A stretch of DNA of 13,595 bases from Collinsella aerofaciens (GCA_030841765.1 JAUUSS010000064.1:1-13595), one strand, 5' to 3'. Counted from the stretch's first letter, positions 1 through 6,751 are shown. Made by a program: numbers and translations. The notes: a model not told the origin generated them from the letters alone.

Positions 1-25
1 AATCCAAGGGTTATACCCTAAGAGC

Positions 26-53
26 AAACCACCCCTTTTAGGGGTGGTTTTGA
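26..53 (+). terminator. Rho-independent terminator of an unseen upstream gene
   Basis: A perfect 10-bp stem (AAACCACCCC at 26-35, GGGGTGGTTT at 41-50) with a TTTTA loop is followed by T residues. Because the outer stem is A/T, it could also work on the other strand. It most likely ends a gene left of the window. A second small palindrome (AGGGT-TAT-ACCCT) sits at about 7-19. Confidence 0.75.
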
Positions 54-79
54 TTCAGCTCCATTTCAAACTCGGCTGC

Positions 80-298
80 ATGGACGAACGTGCGAAACAG
101 ATTCTTGGCAAGCGAGTCGAGCAGACGCGCAGGGACCTTGGTATCTCCAAGGTCGATTTTTGTGTGGCAGCAGGAATCAGCCGCCCCTATCTCGACAGAA
201 TCGAAGATGGAACGGCAAATTTCACGCTCAAGGTTCTATTTAAGATCGCACCCGCACTCGGCATGACGGTGTCAGAGCTTCTCGAGGGTATCGAATAG
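80..298 (+). CDS. Small XRE-family HTH transcriptional regulator
   Basis: This 72-aa protein is almost entirely one Cro/C1-type helix-turn-helix domain. The core at about residues 8-69 contains the pattern K-V-D-F-C-V-A-A-G-I-S-R-P-Y-L-D-R-I-E-D, with recognition helix ISRPYLDRIE, and ends with the usual 'GMTVSELLEGI' helix. It should bind DNA as a dimer; its target is unknown. The ATG at 80 is chosen because it opens the domain cleanly. The frame extends upstream to a GTG inside the terminator hairpin and a TTG at 50, but those residues look non-domain. No clear Shine-Dalgarno precedes ATG 80, so the start is the weak point. The gene is shorter than typical repressors (no sensing or oligomerisation domain) and converges on the asparaginase gene 22 bp away. 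It has no visible partner toxin. Confidence 0.8.
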   Translation: MDERAKQILGKRVEQTRRDLGISKVDFCVAAGISRPYLDRIEDGTANFTLKVLFKIAPALGMTVSELLEGIE

Positions 299-307
299 GG
301 GATACCC
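286..307. repeat. Inverted repeat over the stop codon of the small XRE gene
   Basis: GGGTATC (286-292) and GATACCC (301-307) form a perfect 7-bp stem with an 8-nt loop containing the TAG stop. It lies between two convergent genes, so it could be a weak bidirectional terminator, but no T-tract follows. It could also be an operator or chance. Confidence 0.3.
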
Positions 308-320
308 GTCGACAACTGAA

Positions 321-1334
321 TTACGCCATTGGGATGCGATCGTGGTTGACTTGGCTGTAGAACAGGCGCTGGATCTCGGCGGCATCACGTGACTGGCCGA
401 GTGCCCACATGGTTTTGGCCACGAGCGTCTCGGTGGTCATGTCATCGCCGCGCAGAATGCCCGGATGATCGGCGTAAGCGCGGCCGACCTCATAAACGCC
501 CAGGTCGAGGCCCTCTTCAGGGACCTGCGTGGTCATAACGACGGTGCGACCCGAATCGACCCAGCGGAAAATTGCCTCTTGGAACGACTCGCCGGACTCG
601 CCAAACTCGGGAATACCGCCAATGCCAAAGGTCTCTAGGATTACAGCGTCGTAGCTATCGGCAAGGGCGTCCAGAATGCCTGGGTTCACGCCGGGCGTGA
701 GCTTAAGGACAAACACGCGCGGGTCGATGCTGTCGTAGAAACGCACCGGGTTTTCGCCCCGATGCGTGCCGTGAAGCCCGTTGCGCACGATGCGGTCGTT
801 TCGGATATAGGCGATGGGCGGATAGTTGACGCTAATGAACGCGTTAAAGCTCATGGTGCGCTGTTTGCGGGCGCGCGTGCCGGCAATGGCTACGCCGCCA
901 AACACGATTGAGACGTCGTGCGAGTGCTCGTCGAGCGCATAGAGCAGGCTCTGGTACAGATTGAGTTTGGCGTCAGTAAAGGGATTGCCCATGGGCTTTT
1001 GCGAGCCGGTGAGTACGATAGGCTTGGGGCTGTCCTGAATCAGATAGGAAAGCGCCGCCGCGGTGTAGCTCATGGTGTCAGTGCCGTGCAGAATCACGAA
1101 GCCGTCGTGGTCGGCATAACCCTCGACGATGACGTCGCGGATACGCATCCAGTCACTGGGGCGCATATTGGTGCTGTCGATGTTCATCGGCTGCACCACG
1201 TCGAGCTCGCAGAGGCCCGAGATCTCGGGGACGCTCTGGGCGAGCTCCTCACCGGTCAGGGCGGGGGAGAGGCCGTTGCCGTCCTCGGTCGATGCGATGG
1301 TGCCGCCCGTGGCGATGAGAAGGATGCGCTTCAT
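321..1334 (-). CDS. ansA: Type I (cytoplasmic) L-asparaginase
   Basis: Hydrolyses L-asparagine to aspartate and ammonia. The 337-aa protein has both family signatures: near the N-terminus A-T-G-G-T-I-A-S with the nucleophile Thr12, and H-G-T-D-T-M at 83-88 with the second catalytic Thr85/Asp86 pair. The C-terminal half (for example 'ETFGIGGIPE') also fits the family, and the length is normal. The absence of a signal peptide argues for the cytosolic type I enzyme. The ATG at 1334 is preferred over an in-frame upstream start at 1406, because the conserved domain begins immediately and AGGA precedes it on the minus strand at normal spacing. It is transcribed divergently from guaA across about 270 bp in which I see no strong regulatory structure. 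Whether it prefers asparagine over glutamine cannot be judged. Confidence 0.93.
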   Translation of the reverse strand: MKRILLIATGGTIASTEDGNGLSPALTGEELAQSVPEISGLCELDVVQPMNIDSTNMRPSDWMRIRDVIVEGYADHDGFVILHGTDTMSYTAAALSYLIQDSPKPIVLTGSQKPMGNPFTDAKLNLYQSLLYALDEHSHDVSIVFGGVAIAGTRARKQRTMSFNAFISVNYPPIAYIRNDRIVRNGLHGTHRGENPVRFYDSIDPRVFVLKLTPGVNPGILDALADSYDAVILETFGIGGIPEFGESGESFQEAIFRWVDSGRTVVMTTQVPEEGLDLGVYEVGRAYADHPGILRGDDMTTETLVAKTMWALGQSRDAAEIQRLFYSQVNHDRIPMA

Positions 1335-1602
1335 GCTGGTATTCCTATCGTATTTGCCGCCGCAGAGGCGGAGTCGTTCGGCAGTATTGTGGCACAGGGC
1401 GTCCAATGTTCAAACGTAATACATCATCTGTAACGTTTAGTAACACTTCAATTGCCGTCAAATAAGGGCCCAGGTCGTGCGTTTGCCGTGCGCTGATGGC
1501 TGCGAGGGACGAGAAACCCCATATAACGTGTACACTATGAAAGTTATTTTCGTTCATTCACGCGGGTGGGCACCGGCTCCCCGCCAACAGGAGGGGGAAA
1601 CC

Positions 1603-3201
1603 ATGGATCAAAAGGCTTCCGCAAAGGTCCTCGTACTCGACTTTGGTGCGCAGTACGGTCAGCTCATTGCCCGTCGCGTCCGCGACCTCAACGTGTATTC
1701 CGAGATCGTTCCCTGCGACATCTCGGCCGATGAGATTCGCGAGATGAACGCCTCTGCGCTCATCCTTTCTGGCGGCCCGGCCTCCGTGTACGCCGAGGAC
1801 GCTCCGTCCATCGATCCCGCCATCTTTGACCTGGGCCTTCCCGTCCTGGGCTTCTGCTACGGCCATCAGATCACGGCCGTGACGCTCGGCGGCAAGGTCG
1901 GTCACTCCGAGGTGGGCGAGTACGGCCGCGCCACTATTACGCGCACTGCCGGCGCCAAGCTCTTTAACTCCACGCCCATGGAGCAGACCGTGTGGATGAG
2001 CCACCGCGACGCCGTGTCCGAGGTGCCCGAGGGCTTTACCGTTACCGCCAGCACCGACGTGTGCCCGGTTGCCGCTATGGAGTGCGTCGAGCGCAAGATC
2101 TTCACCACGCAGTTCCACCCCGAGGTCAAGCACTCCGAGTACGGTCAGCAGCTGCTGAGCAACTTCCTGTTTGAGATCTGCGGCCTGGAGCCCAATTGGA
2201 GCATGGACAACCTGGTCGAGACCATGACGGCCGAGTTCCGCGAGAAGGTCGGCGACGACCGCGTGATTCTGGCCCTGTCCGGTGGCGTCGACTCCTCCGT
2301 CGTGGCTGCGCTGGGCGCCCGCGCCGTGGGCAAGCAGATGACCTGCGTGTTCATCAACCACGGCCTGCTGCGCAAGGGCGAGCCCGAGCAGGTGGAGGAG
2401 GTCTTCACCAAGCAGTTCGATGTCGACTTTATCCACGTCCACGCCGAGGACCGCTATGCCGAGCTTCTGGCCGGCGTGACCGAGCCCGAGGAGAAGCGCC
2501 GCATCATCGGCACACAGTTCTGGAAAGAGTTCTTCGCCGTGGCTCAGCAGCTCGAGACCGATGGCAAGCCGGTCAAGTACCTGGCTCAGGGCACCATCTA
2601 CCCCGACATCATCGAGTCCGGCGCTCGCAAGACGGGCGGCAAGACGGCCACCATCAAGAGCCACCACAACCTGATCCCGTTCCCCGAGGGCGTGCACTTC
2701 GACCTCATCGAGCCGCTCGACCACTTCTTTAAGGACGAGGTCCGTGCGCTTGGTCTGGCGCTCGGCCTGCCGGGTCATATCGTGTTCCGTCAGCCCTTCC
2801 CGGGCCCGGGTCTGGCCATCCGCATCATCGGTGCGGTCGACAAGGAGAAGCTCGAGATCCTCAAGAACGCCGACGCCATCGTGCGTGAGGAGCTCGACGC
2901 CTACAACCAGCGTCTGTTTGAGCAGACCGGCGAGCGCAACTCCGAGCACAGCTGCTGGCAGTATTTCGCGGTCCTGCCCGACATCAAGTCCGTTGGCGTT
3001 ATGGGCGACGAGCGCACCTATCAGCGCCCGATCATCCTGCGTGCCGTCGAGTCCAGCGATGCCATGACCGCCGACTGGGCTAAGCTGCCCTATGACGTCC
3101 TGGCCCGCATCTCCGGCCGCATCGTTGCCGAGGTTCCCGGCGCCAACCGCGTGTGCTACGACATCACGTCCAAGCCGCCCGCGACGATCGAGTGGGAGTA
3201 G
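1603..3201 (+). CDS. guaA: GMP synthase (glutamine-hydrolysing)
   Basis: Converts XMP to GMP using ATP and the amide nitrogen of glutamine, the last step of guanine nucleotide synthesis. The 532-aa protein has the expected order. The class I glutamine amidotransferase domain (about 8-195) has nucleophile Cys85 in GFCYGHQ and His172/Glu174 in QFHPEV. The ATP pyrophosphatase domain has the P-loop L-S-G-G-V-D-S-S near 225-232. The C-terminal dimerisation domain ends S-K-P-P-A-T-I-E-W-E. The ATG at 1603 is set by a perfect AGGAGG (1589-1594) and the conserved N-terminus; an in-frame ATG at 1477 would add 42 unconserved residues. A TACACT -10-like box at 1531-1536 has no good -35. No purine riboswitch fold was recognised. 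The 3' end is a known integration site for genomic islands, which fits the accessory DNA downstream. Confidence 0.98.
   Translation: MDQKASAKVLVLDFGAQYGQLIARRVRDLNVYSEIVPCDISADEIREMNASALILSGGPASVYAEDAPSIDPAIFDLGLPVLGFCYGHQITAVTLGGKVGHSEVGEYGRATITRTAGAKLFNSTPMEQTVWMSHRDAVSEVPEGFTVTASTDVCPVAAMECVERKIFTTQFHPEVKHSEYGQQLLSNFLFEICGLEPNWSMDNLVETMTAEFREKVGDDRVILALSGGVDSSVVAALGARAVGKQMTCVFINHGLLRKGEPEQVEEVFTKQFDVDFIHVHAEDRYAELLAGVTEPEEKRRIIGTQFWKEFFAVAQQLETDGKPVKYLAQGTIYPDIIESGARKTGGKTATIKSHHNLIPFPEGVHFDLIEPLDHFFKDEVRALGLALGLPGHIVFRQPFPGPGLAIRIIGAVDKEKLEILKNADAIVREELDAYNQRLFEQTGERNSEHSCWQYFAVLPDIKSVGVMGDERTYQRPIILRAVESSDAMTADWAKLPYDVLARISGRIVAEVPGANRVCYDITSKPPATIEWE
3190..3201 (+). other. Candidate attachment-site core at the guaA 3' end
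   Basis: The final codons of guaA read GAGTGGGAGTAG. The guaA 3' end is an established target of tyrosine integrases, and an integrase gene lies about 1.4 kb downstream. The GGGAGTA portion recurs repeatedly at 3359-3731. The matching right-hand copy is not visible in the window, so the site remains unproven. The guaA terminator at 3317-3350 may belong to the host or to the element. Confidence 0.35.
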
Positions 3202-3316
3202 GCTGATAGGGTTCTGACCTGCACTTTTGAGTGCCGCACTGTGCCGCTGAGTTTCGTTTCGTACGAGAGTCATGGCAAAGCCGCCAGCGACGGCGGTGAG
3301 TAAATACGGTAATCTG

Positions 3317-3350
3317 GCCTCCGTTCCCGCGTTGGGACGGAGGCTTTTTC
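3317..3350 (+). terminator. Strong Rho-independent terminator of guaA
   Basis: GCCTCCGT plus CCC (3317-3328, with one bulged T) pairs with GGGACGGAGGC (3334-3344). The loop is GCGTT, and TTTTTC follows directly. A smaller CCGCC/GGCGG hairpin precedes it at 3281-3296. Confidence 0.88.
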
Positions 3351-3358
3351 TTTGCCGT

Positions 3359-3731
3359 TTTACTCCCTTTCACCTGCGATTTCGCGATTTACTCCCCGTA
3401 TTTCAAGACGACAAGGCACGGGGCGGTATTCGGAGGAACGGGAGTAAAGATTTATCCCGAATGAGTAGACGCGCGATTTTTGTCCCCGAGAACGAAACGA
3501 GGCCGTTTCGAGGCCCGTGAAACTCAAATCGAACTCAACGGGCGTTTTTACGGTCTCCGTACGGCGTTTCCCCAGGTGGTTAATGGGGAGTAAAGAATCT
3601 CGCCGCCTCAATGAAAACGGGAGTAATCAGGGGAAATGCCGCAGTGTACTGCCGTGTGCCGCCATGTAAGCCACCGCGTCATTTACTCCCCATTTACGCT
3701 TGAAATGCCTTTGCATGCAATGGGGAGTAAA
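3359..3731. repeat. Seven copies of a GGGGAGTAAA motif in a gene-free region
   Basis: The 617 bases between guaA and the next gene hold no supported ORF. They contain GGGAGTAAA at 3359-3367 (minus), 3388-3397 (minus, GGGG), 3440-3448 (plus), 3585-3594 (plus, GGGG), 3619-3627 (plus, last base T), 3682-3691 (minus, GGGG) and 3722-3731 (plus, GGGG). A degenerate copy (GTGAGTAAA) lies at 3296-3304. Flanks are often AAT/AAC before the motif. Spacing is irregular (about 30-145 bp), so this is not CRISPR. By position, between the guaA target and the integrase module, they could be arm-type integrase sites or scars of repeated insertion. By eye I saw no further copy in the window. Confidence 0.8.
3493..3549 (+). 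terminator. Two hairpins followed by a T-run, possible terminator
   Basis: A perfect 7-bp hairpin CGAAACG/CGTTTCG (3493-3510) is followed by GCCCGT (3513-3518) pairing with ACGGGC (3538-3543), then G and TTTTT (3545-3549). The second loop is long (19 nt) and contains AACTCAA twice. It could end read-through from guaA or from an unrecognised small RNA. Support is limited. Confidence 0.35.
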
Positions 3732-3818
3732 AACTCAGCTTACGCAGGAGCGAGCGGAGCTCACCGCCTAGCCTGGCGTCCTGATTCGGTTGCGTTGATT
3801 GCGAAATGCGGGGAGCCG

Positions 3819-4232
3819 TTACAGCAAGGCTTTCCAGTCCTCGTACTCGTCGGCGTCGATCTCGCCGTTCTCGAGCCGTGCGCGCTTCTCTGCCCACAAC
3901 TCGATCGCCATCGCGGCTTTGGGCGCGTGCGGCGCCTTGGGGTTCAGGGAGAGGCCCGAACCGTCGGCTGAGGGAACTATGCCGAAGGAGTCTTCGAGCC
4001 GCACGAGCAGCGACATGAGGTCGCCTGCGGTCTCGACGCCGTAATCCTTGAGGGCGTTGACGGATACGCCTAGTGCTGCGGCGATGGATTCGAGCAGCTC
4101 GGGCTTCACGGCGCGGATGCCGCTCTCGTAGTGGCGCACGGCCCCCTCGGTCAGGCCGACCGCCTCGGCAAGCTGCGCTTGCGTCATGCCGCGCGACTTG
4201 CGGTACCGCCTTATGTTCTCGCCTACGGACAT
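3819..4232 (-). CDS. XRE-family repressor of the integration module
   Basis: This 137-aa protein has an N-terminal Cro/C1-type helix-turn-helix (about residues 5-64: G-M-T-Q-A-Q-L-A-E-A-V-G-L-T-E-G-A-V-R-H). A C-terminal helical segment (about 108-137) ends in an acidic 'GEIDADEYEDWKALL' tail. The ATG at 4232 has an ideal AGGAGG upstream on the minus strand; the in-frame ATG at 4292 would add 20 residues lying over promoter DNA. It is divergent from the excisionase-integrase genes, with both promoters carrying the same GTAC-N6-GTAC operator, so it is probably an autoregulated repressor controlling its own gene and the integration genes. The operator assignment is inferred from position. No LexA-like protease motif is present, so any induction would need another route. 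Confidence 0.88.
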   Translation of the reverse strand: MSVGENIRRYRKSRGMTQAQLAEAVGLTEGAVRHYESGIRAVKPELLESIAAALGVSVNALKDYGVETAGDLMSLLVRLEDSFGIVPSADGSGLSLNPKAPHAPKAAMAIELWAEKRARLENGEIDADEYEDWKALL

Positions 4233-4263
4233 GCGCCCTCCTCCTGGAATTACGTACCCGCAC

Positions 4264-4292
4264 ATCTTACCAGCGTACGCAAATGTACGCAA
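4264..4292 (-). promoter_or_regulatory. Promoter of the XRE repressor gene
   Basis: Read on the minus strand: -35 TTGCGT (4287-4292), 17-bp spacer, -10 TAAGAT (4264-4269). Operator copy 1 (4275-4288) lies almost wholly in the spacer, consistent with autorepression. Confidence 0.6.
4275..4288. promoter_or_regulatory. Operator copy 1, GTAC-N6-GTAC
   Basis: The sequence GTACGCAAATGTAC is preceded by C and followed by G. It overlaps the spacer of the minus-strand promoter. The half-sites match the three other copies at 4304, 4340 and 7394. Confidence 0.65.
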
Positions 4293-4297
4293 TTCTA

Positions 4298-4326
4298 TTG
4301 ACAGTACAGATATGTACGTTTACTCT
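4298..4326 (+). promoter_or_regulatory. Promoter of the excisionase-integrase genes
   Basis: A consensus -35 TTGACA (4298-4303) is followed by exactly 17 bp and a -10 TACTCT (4321-4326). This is the best promoter in the window. Operator copy 2 fills the spacer, so a bound repressor should block RNA polymerase. Confidence 0.8.
4304..4317. promoter_or_regulatory. Operator copy 2, GTAC-N6-GTAC
   Basis: The sequence GTACAGATATGTAC is followed by G. It starts directly after the -35 box of the plus-strand promoter. Its start is 29 bp from that of copy 1 and 36 bp from that of copy 3. Confidence 0.7.
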
Positions 4327-4339
4327 GAATCTGTAAACC

Positions 4340-4353
4340 GTACGTATCTGTAC
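4340..4353. promoter_or_regulatory. Operator copy 3, GTAC-N6-GTAC
   Basis: The sequence GTACGTATCTGTAC is flanked by C and G. It lies in the 5' untranslated region between the -10 box and the AGGAGG (4363-4368) of the 67-aa gene. Confidence 0.65.
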
Positions 4354-4372
4354 GCTAATGACAGGAGGAGCC

Positions 4373-4576
4373 ATGGACGAGAAGGTGGCAAAGACGCCGA
4401 GACCGCACATGCTGGATGCGGACGAGGTTGCGGAGCTGCTGAGGATCAAGAAAGGCAGCGCCTACGAGGTGATCAGGAAGATAAACGCCGAGCAGGAGGC
4501 GCGCGGGCGCGTGGTTATCCGCGGACGCGTTCGAAGTGACGTCTTCGACGCCCTGTACTTCCCGGAGGTGGACTGA
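4373..4576 (+). CDS. Excisionase-like small HTH protein
   Basis: A 67-aa protein with a winged-HTH pattern like AlpA/Xis or 'helix-turn-helix domain 17' proteins. M-L-D-A-D-E-V-A-E-L-L-R-I (13-25) is followed by a short recognition segment K-G-S-A-Y-E-V-I-R-K-I-N, then an R-G-R-V wing and 'DVFDALYF'. Such proteins often sit directly upstream of integrases in integrative elements and steer recombination toward excision or act as regulators. The ATG at 4373 follows AGGAGG (4363-4368). The gene ends one base before the integrase start, so the two are surely co-transcribed. It is transcribed from the TTGACA/TACTCT promoter and probably repressed through the three GTAC operators. Excisionase versus pure regulator cannot be decided here. 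Confidence 0.82.
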   Translation: MDEKVAKTPRPHMLDADEVAELLRIKKGSAYEVIRKINAEQEARGRVVIRGRVRSDVFDALYFPEVD

Positions 4577-4577
4577 C

Positions 4578-5648
4578 ATGCCGGTGTACAAGGACGACAG
4601 CAACGGCACGTTCTTCGTGCAGTGCTACTACCGCGACGCCCGCGGCTCGAAGCGCCACAAGACAAAGCGCGGCTTCTCCTCCGAGGTGGAGGCGGCCGTA
4701 TGGGAAAGCCAGTTCAAGAGCCTTAACGGCGGGGCCATGGACATGACGTTTTCCGAGTTCGTTGAGGTGTACGCCTCCGAGGTGAAGCCTCGCATACGCG
4801 AGCATACGTGGATCACCAAGGAGTACATCATCAACGACAAGCTCGTGCCGTTCTTTGGGGATATGCGCATGTGCGATGTGAGGCCGATCGACGTTATTAG
4901 GTGGCAGAACGAGCTTACTGAACACCGGGACGCCGACGGTAAGCCCTGGGCGCCGACGTACCTGCGCACGGTGAACAACCAACTCAACGCCATCTTCAAC
5001 CACGCCGAGCGCTACTACGGGCTCACCGACAACCCGGTGCGAAGGGTCGACAAGATGGGCTCGAAGAAGGGCGGCGAGATGCAGTTCTGGACCAAGGACG
5101 AGTACCTGAGGTTCAGCGAGGCCGTCATGGACAAGCCGCTCTCGTTCCACGCCTTCGAGCTGCTCTACTGGACGGGCATCCGCTGCGGCGAGCTTCTGGC
5201 GCTCACTCCGTCCGACTTCATGCTGGAGAGTTCGCGTCTGCGCATCAACAAGTCGTACCAAAGCCTCCACGGCGTAGACACCGTGACCGATCCCAAGACG
5301 CCCAAGTCGGTGCGCACGATCGTCATGCCCGCCTTCCTGCGCGACGAGATGGCGGACTTCATCGAGCTACGAGACGACGTCGCCCCCGACGAGCGCCTGT
5401 TCGCCGTTACCAAGCACTTCCTGGCCCACGAGATGGAACGAGGGTGCAAGGCGTCTGGCGTGAAACGCATCCGCATACACGACATACGCCACAGCCACGT
5501 GAGCCTGCTGATCGAGATGGGCTTCTCCGCGCTGGCCATCGCCGAGCGCATGGGCCACGAGGCGGTGGACATCACCTACCGATACGCGCACCTGTTCCCC
5601 ACGAAGCAGGACGAGATGGCCGCCGCCCTTGACGGGGCGAGGGGATAA
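4578..5648 (+). CDS. int: Tyrosine recombinase (integrase) of the element
   Basis: Catalyses site-specific insertion and excision of the element. The 356-aa protein has an N-terminal arm-type DNA-binding region (about 1-50, with Y-Y-R-D-A-R-G-S-K-R), a SAM-like core-binding domain (about 55-155) and a catalytic domain. The full catalytic set is visible: Arg202 (TGIRCGE), Lys240 (TDPKTPKS), His301 and Arg304 (HDIRHSH), His327 (RMGHEAV) and nucleophile Tyr336 (RYAHLFP). Its length is typical of Tn916/ICE-type integrases. The ATG at 4578 has GGAGGTG at 4564-4570, inside the end of the upstream gene, so translation is probably coupled. Its position near guaA and the intact catalytic residues suggest an active enzyme using the guaA 3' end. 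Confidence 0.95.
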   Translation: MPVYKDDSNGTFFVQCYYRDARGSKRHKTKRGFSSEVEAAVWESQFKSLNGGAMDMTFSEFVEVYASEVKPRIREHTWITKEYIINDKLVPFFGDMRMCDVRPIDVIRWQNELTEHRDADGKPWAPTYLRTVNNQLNAIFNHAERYYGLTDNPVRRVDKMGSKKGGEMQFWTKDEYLRFSEAVMDKPLSFHAFELLYWTGIRCGELLALTPSDFMLESSRLRINKSYQSLHGVDTVTDPKTPKSVRTIVMPAFLRDEMADFIELRDDVAPDERLFAVTKHFLAHEMERGCKASGVKRIRIHDIRHSHVSLLIEMGFSALAIAERMGHEAVDITYRYAHLFPTKQDEMAAALDGARG

Positions 5649-5653
5649 GAAGG

Positions 5654-6079
5654 ATGCCGTGCGAGAACAGCGCCCGCAAGCGCAGTAAGACGATGGCGTT
5701 CCGCTGCACGCCCGAGGAGCATAAGCTCATATGCGAGATGGCCGCCTGGAGCGGCATGAACAGGCAGGACTACATCATCGCCAAGCTCACCGATGCCCAG
5801 GTCGAGGTGAGACCCTCTGTGAGCGTGCAGAAGGCGCTGAAGGACTCGATGGCGGAGTTGGCCAAGGAAGTACGGCTGGCGGCCTCCTACAGCGAGCTGA
5901 GCGAGTCTCTGCAGCAGAGAGTCGAGCACGTGATGAGGTTCTTCCTGGCGCTCGGCGAGCCTATTGACTCGCGAGTGGACGACGCGTCTCAGGAAGAATC
6001 GTTCCCGGCGATGGCGACTGAGGTCGAAACTAACGACAACGCCGACAATGCAAGTATCTTTGGAATGGGTCGCGGCTAA
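5654..6079 (+). CDS. Ribbon-helix-helix DNA-binding protein, possibly an accessory mobilization factor
   Basis: A 141-aa protein with a basic start and a ribbon-helix-helix-like segment at about residues 14-48 (M-A-F-R-C-T-P-E-E-H-K ... W-S-G-M-N-R-Q-D-Y-I-I-A-K-L). This pattern is shared by MobC-like and CopG-like proteins of mobile elements. A helical middle and an acidic low-complexity tail follow. It starts 5 bp after the integrase stop, so it is probably the last gene of that operon. The ribosome site AAGAAGG (5647-5653) abuts the ATG at 5654 with no spacer, which is unusual. The alternative ATG at 5693 begins exactly at the folded domain but has no clear ribosome site, so the start is uncertain. 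It may regulate the element or assist relaxosome formation; the classical MobC partner is the separate gene at 9449. Confidence 0.72.
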   Translation: MPCENSARKRSKTMAFRCTPEEHKLICEMAAWSGMNRQDYIIAKLTDAQVEVRPSVSVQKALKDSMAELAKEVRLAASYSELSESLQQRVEHVMRFFLALGEPIDSRVDDASQEESFPAMATEVETNDNADNASIFGMGRG

Positions 6080-6162
6080 CGCTCATCTAAGCGCCGACCA
6101 GGAACTGCGATTCTTTAGGGTGTTGCCCGCAAAGCAAATAGTTAATCTTCCGCGAAAGGAAG

Positions 6163-6414
6163 CTAAACGGTCCGTTCCTCGACATAGAGGATCTCGTTTT
6201 GCGCCTCCAGGATTCGCGCGGCGTCGCCGATGCGCTCGGCGCACCTCTCGCTTATCGACCTCAGGGCCAGGACCCCCTCGACGTCGAGCAGGTCCAGCTG
6301 GTCGGCGTGCGCCAGGGACTCGAGCAGCTGGTCCAGGCCCCTCGCCAGCCTTCCTGCATCCGCCACCGCGTCAAGCAGCTCACGACGCTCGTCCTTCTCG
6401 TTGATATCCATCAT
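6163..6414 (-). CDS. Small helical protein of unknown function
   Basis: I do not recognise this 83-aa protein. It is predicted almost wholly helical and charged, with leucine-rich amphipathic stretches ('LARGLDQLLESLAHADQLD') suggesting a helical bundle or coiled-coil dimer. It has no signal peptide or membrane segment. The ATG at 6414 (a second ATG follows at 6411) has AGGAGG seven bases upstream on the minus strand, which is the strongest evidence that it is real. It converges on the ribbon-helix-helix gene; a small CTTCC/GGAAG hairpin lies just past its stop at 6147-6162. The frame continues far upstream without a stop, but that extension crosses a region that does not look coding. Its role in the element is unknown. 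Confidence 0.6.
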   Translation of the reverse strand: MMDINEKDERRELLDAVADAGRLARGLDQLLESLAHADQLDLLDVEGVLALRSISERCAERIGDAARILEAQNEILYVEERTV

Positions 6415-6562
6415 TGGCTGTCCTCCTTCTTCCGACGGACGTGTTGCGCAGCACCGTAGCCGTTCCGCATGGAGAACCATCTCGCCACCGCGATCCCGTG
6501 CGCATATTGGCCGCAAGCGGCGCGGGGAATGCCGTCCCGATGCGGACCACGGCACCGCGACT

Positions 6563-6584
6563 CGGGAACGCGCCGTCGTTCCCG
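6563..6584. repeat. Perfect 8-bp hairpin
   Basis: CGGGAACG (6563-6570) and CGTTCCCG (6577-6584) flank a CGCCGT loop. It has no T-run and its function is unknown. Confidence 0.5.
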
Positions 6585-6751
6585 CCGCGGCGTCGTCTCC
6601 AATCCCACGGGAGCCCAGCAACCGCCGACAGATCGCATCCCATGCCTGGAAGCCTCGGCGCCCATGCCTGATTCCATGCCGCACGCCTGCGCCCTTCCGA
6701 TCCGAAACCCGCCCCGGCGTTCCTTGGACGCGCAGGGTCGCACGCCGGCAG

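Noticed and set aside
1528..1535. GTGTACAC palindrome upstream of guaA as a fifth repressor site
   Set aside because: It has only one GTAC and lacks the GTAC-N6-GTAC spacing of the four operators. It is in host backbone DNA and overlaps the guaA -10 candidate.
1407..1602. Purine riboswitch upstream of guaA
   Set aside because: I found no three-way junction or the conserved loop sequences of a purine riboswitch. The only marks are an AAACGT/ACGTTT pair and a small GTGTACAC palindrome.
1558..3273. 571-aa minus-strand open frame across guaA
   Set aside because: It is antisense to an unmistakable guaA, has low-complexity Leu/Gly/His/Asp-rich composition, and is a GC-rich codon shadow.
3202..3350. 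tRNA gene as the integration site
   Set aside because: No cloverleaf-forming sequence is visible at the left boundary; guaA is the only plausible target.
3359..3731. CRISPR array
   Set aside because: The repeats are only 9-10 bp, lie in both orientations and are irregularly spaced (about 30-145 bp). No cas genes are present.
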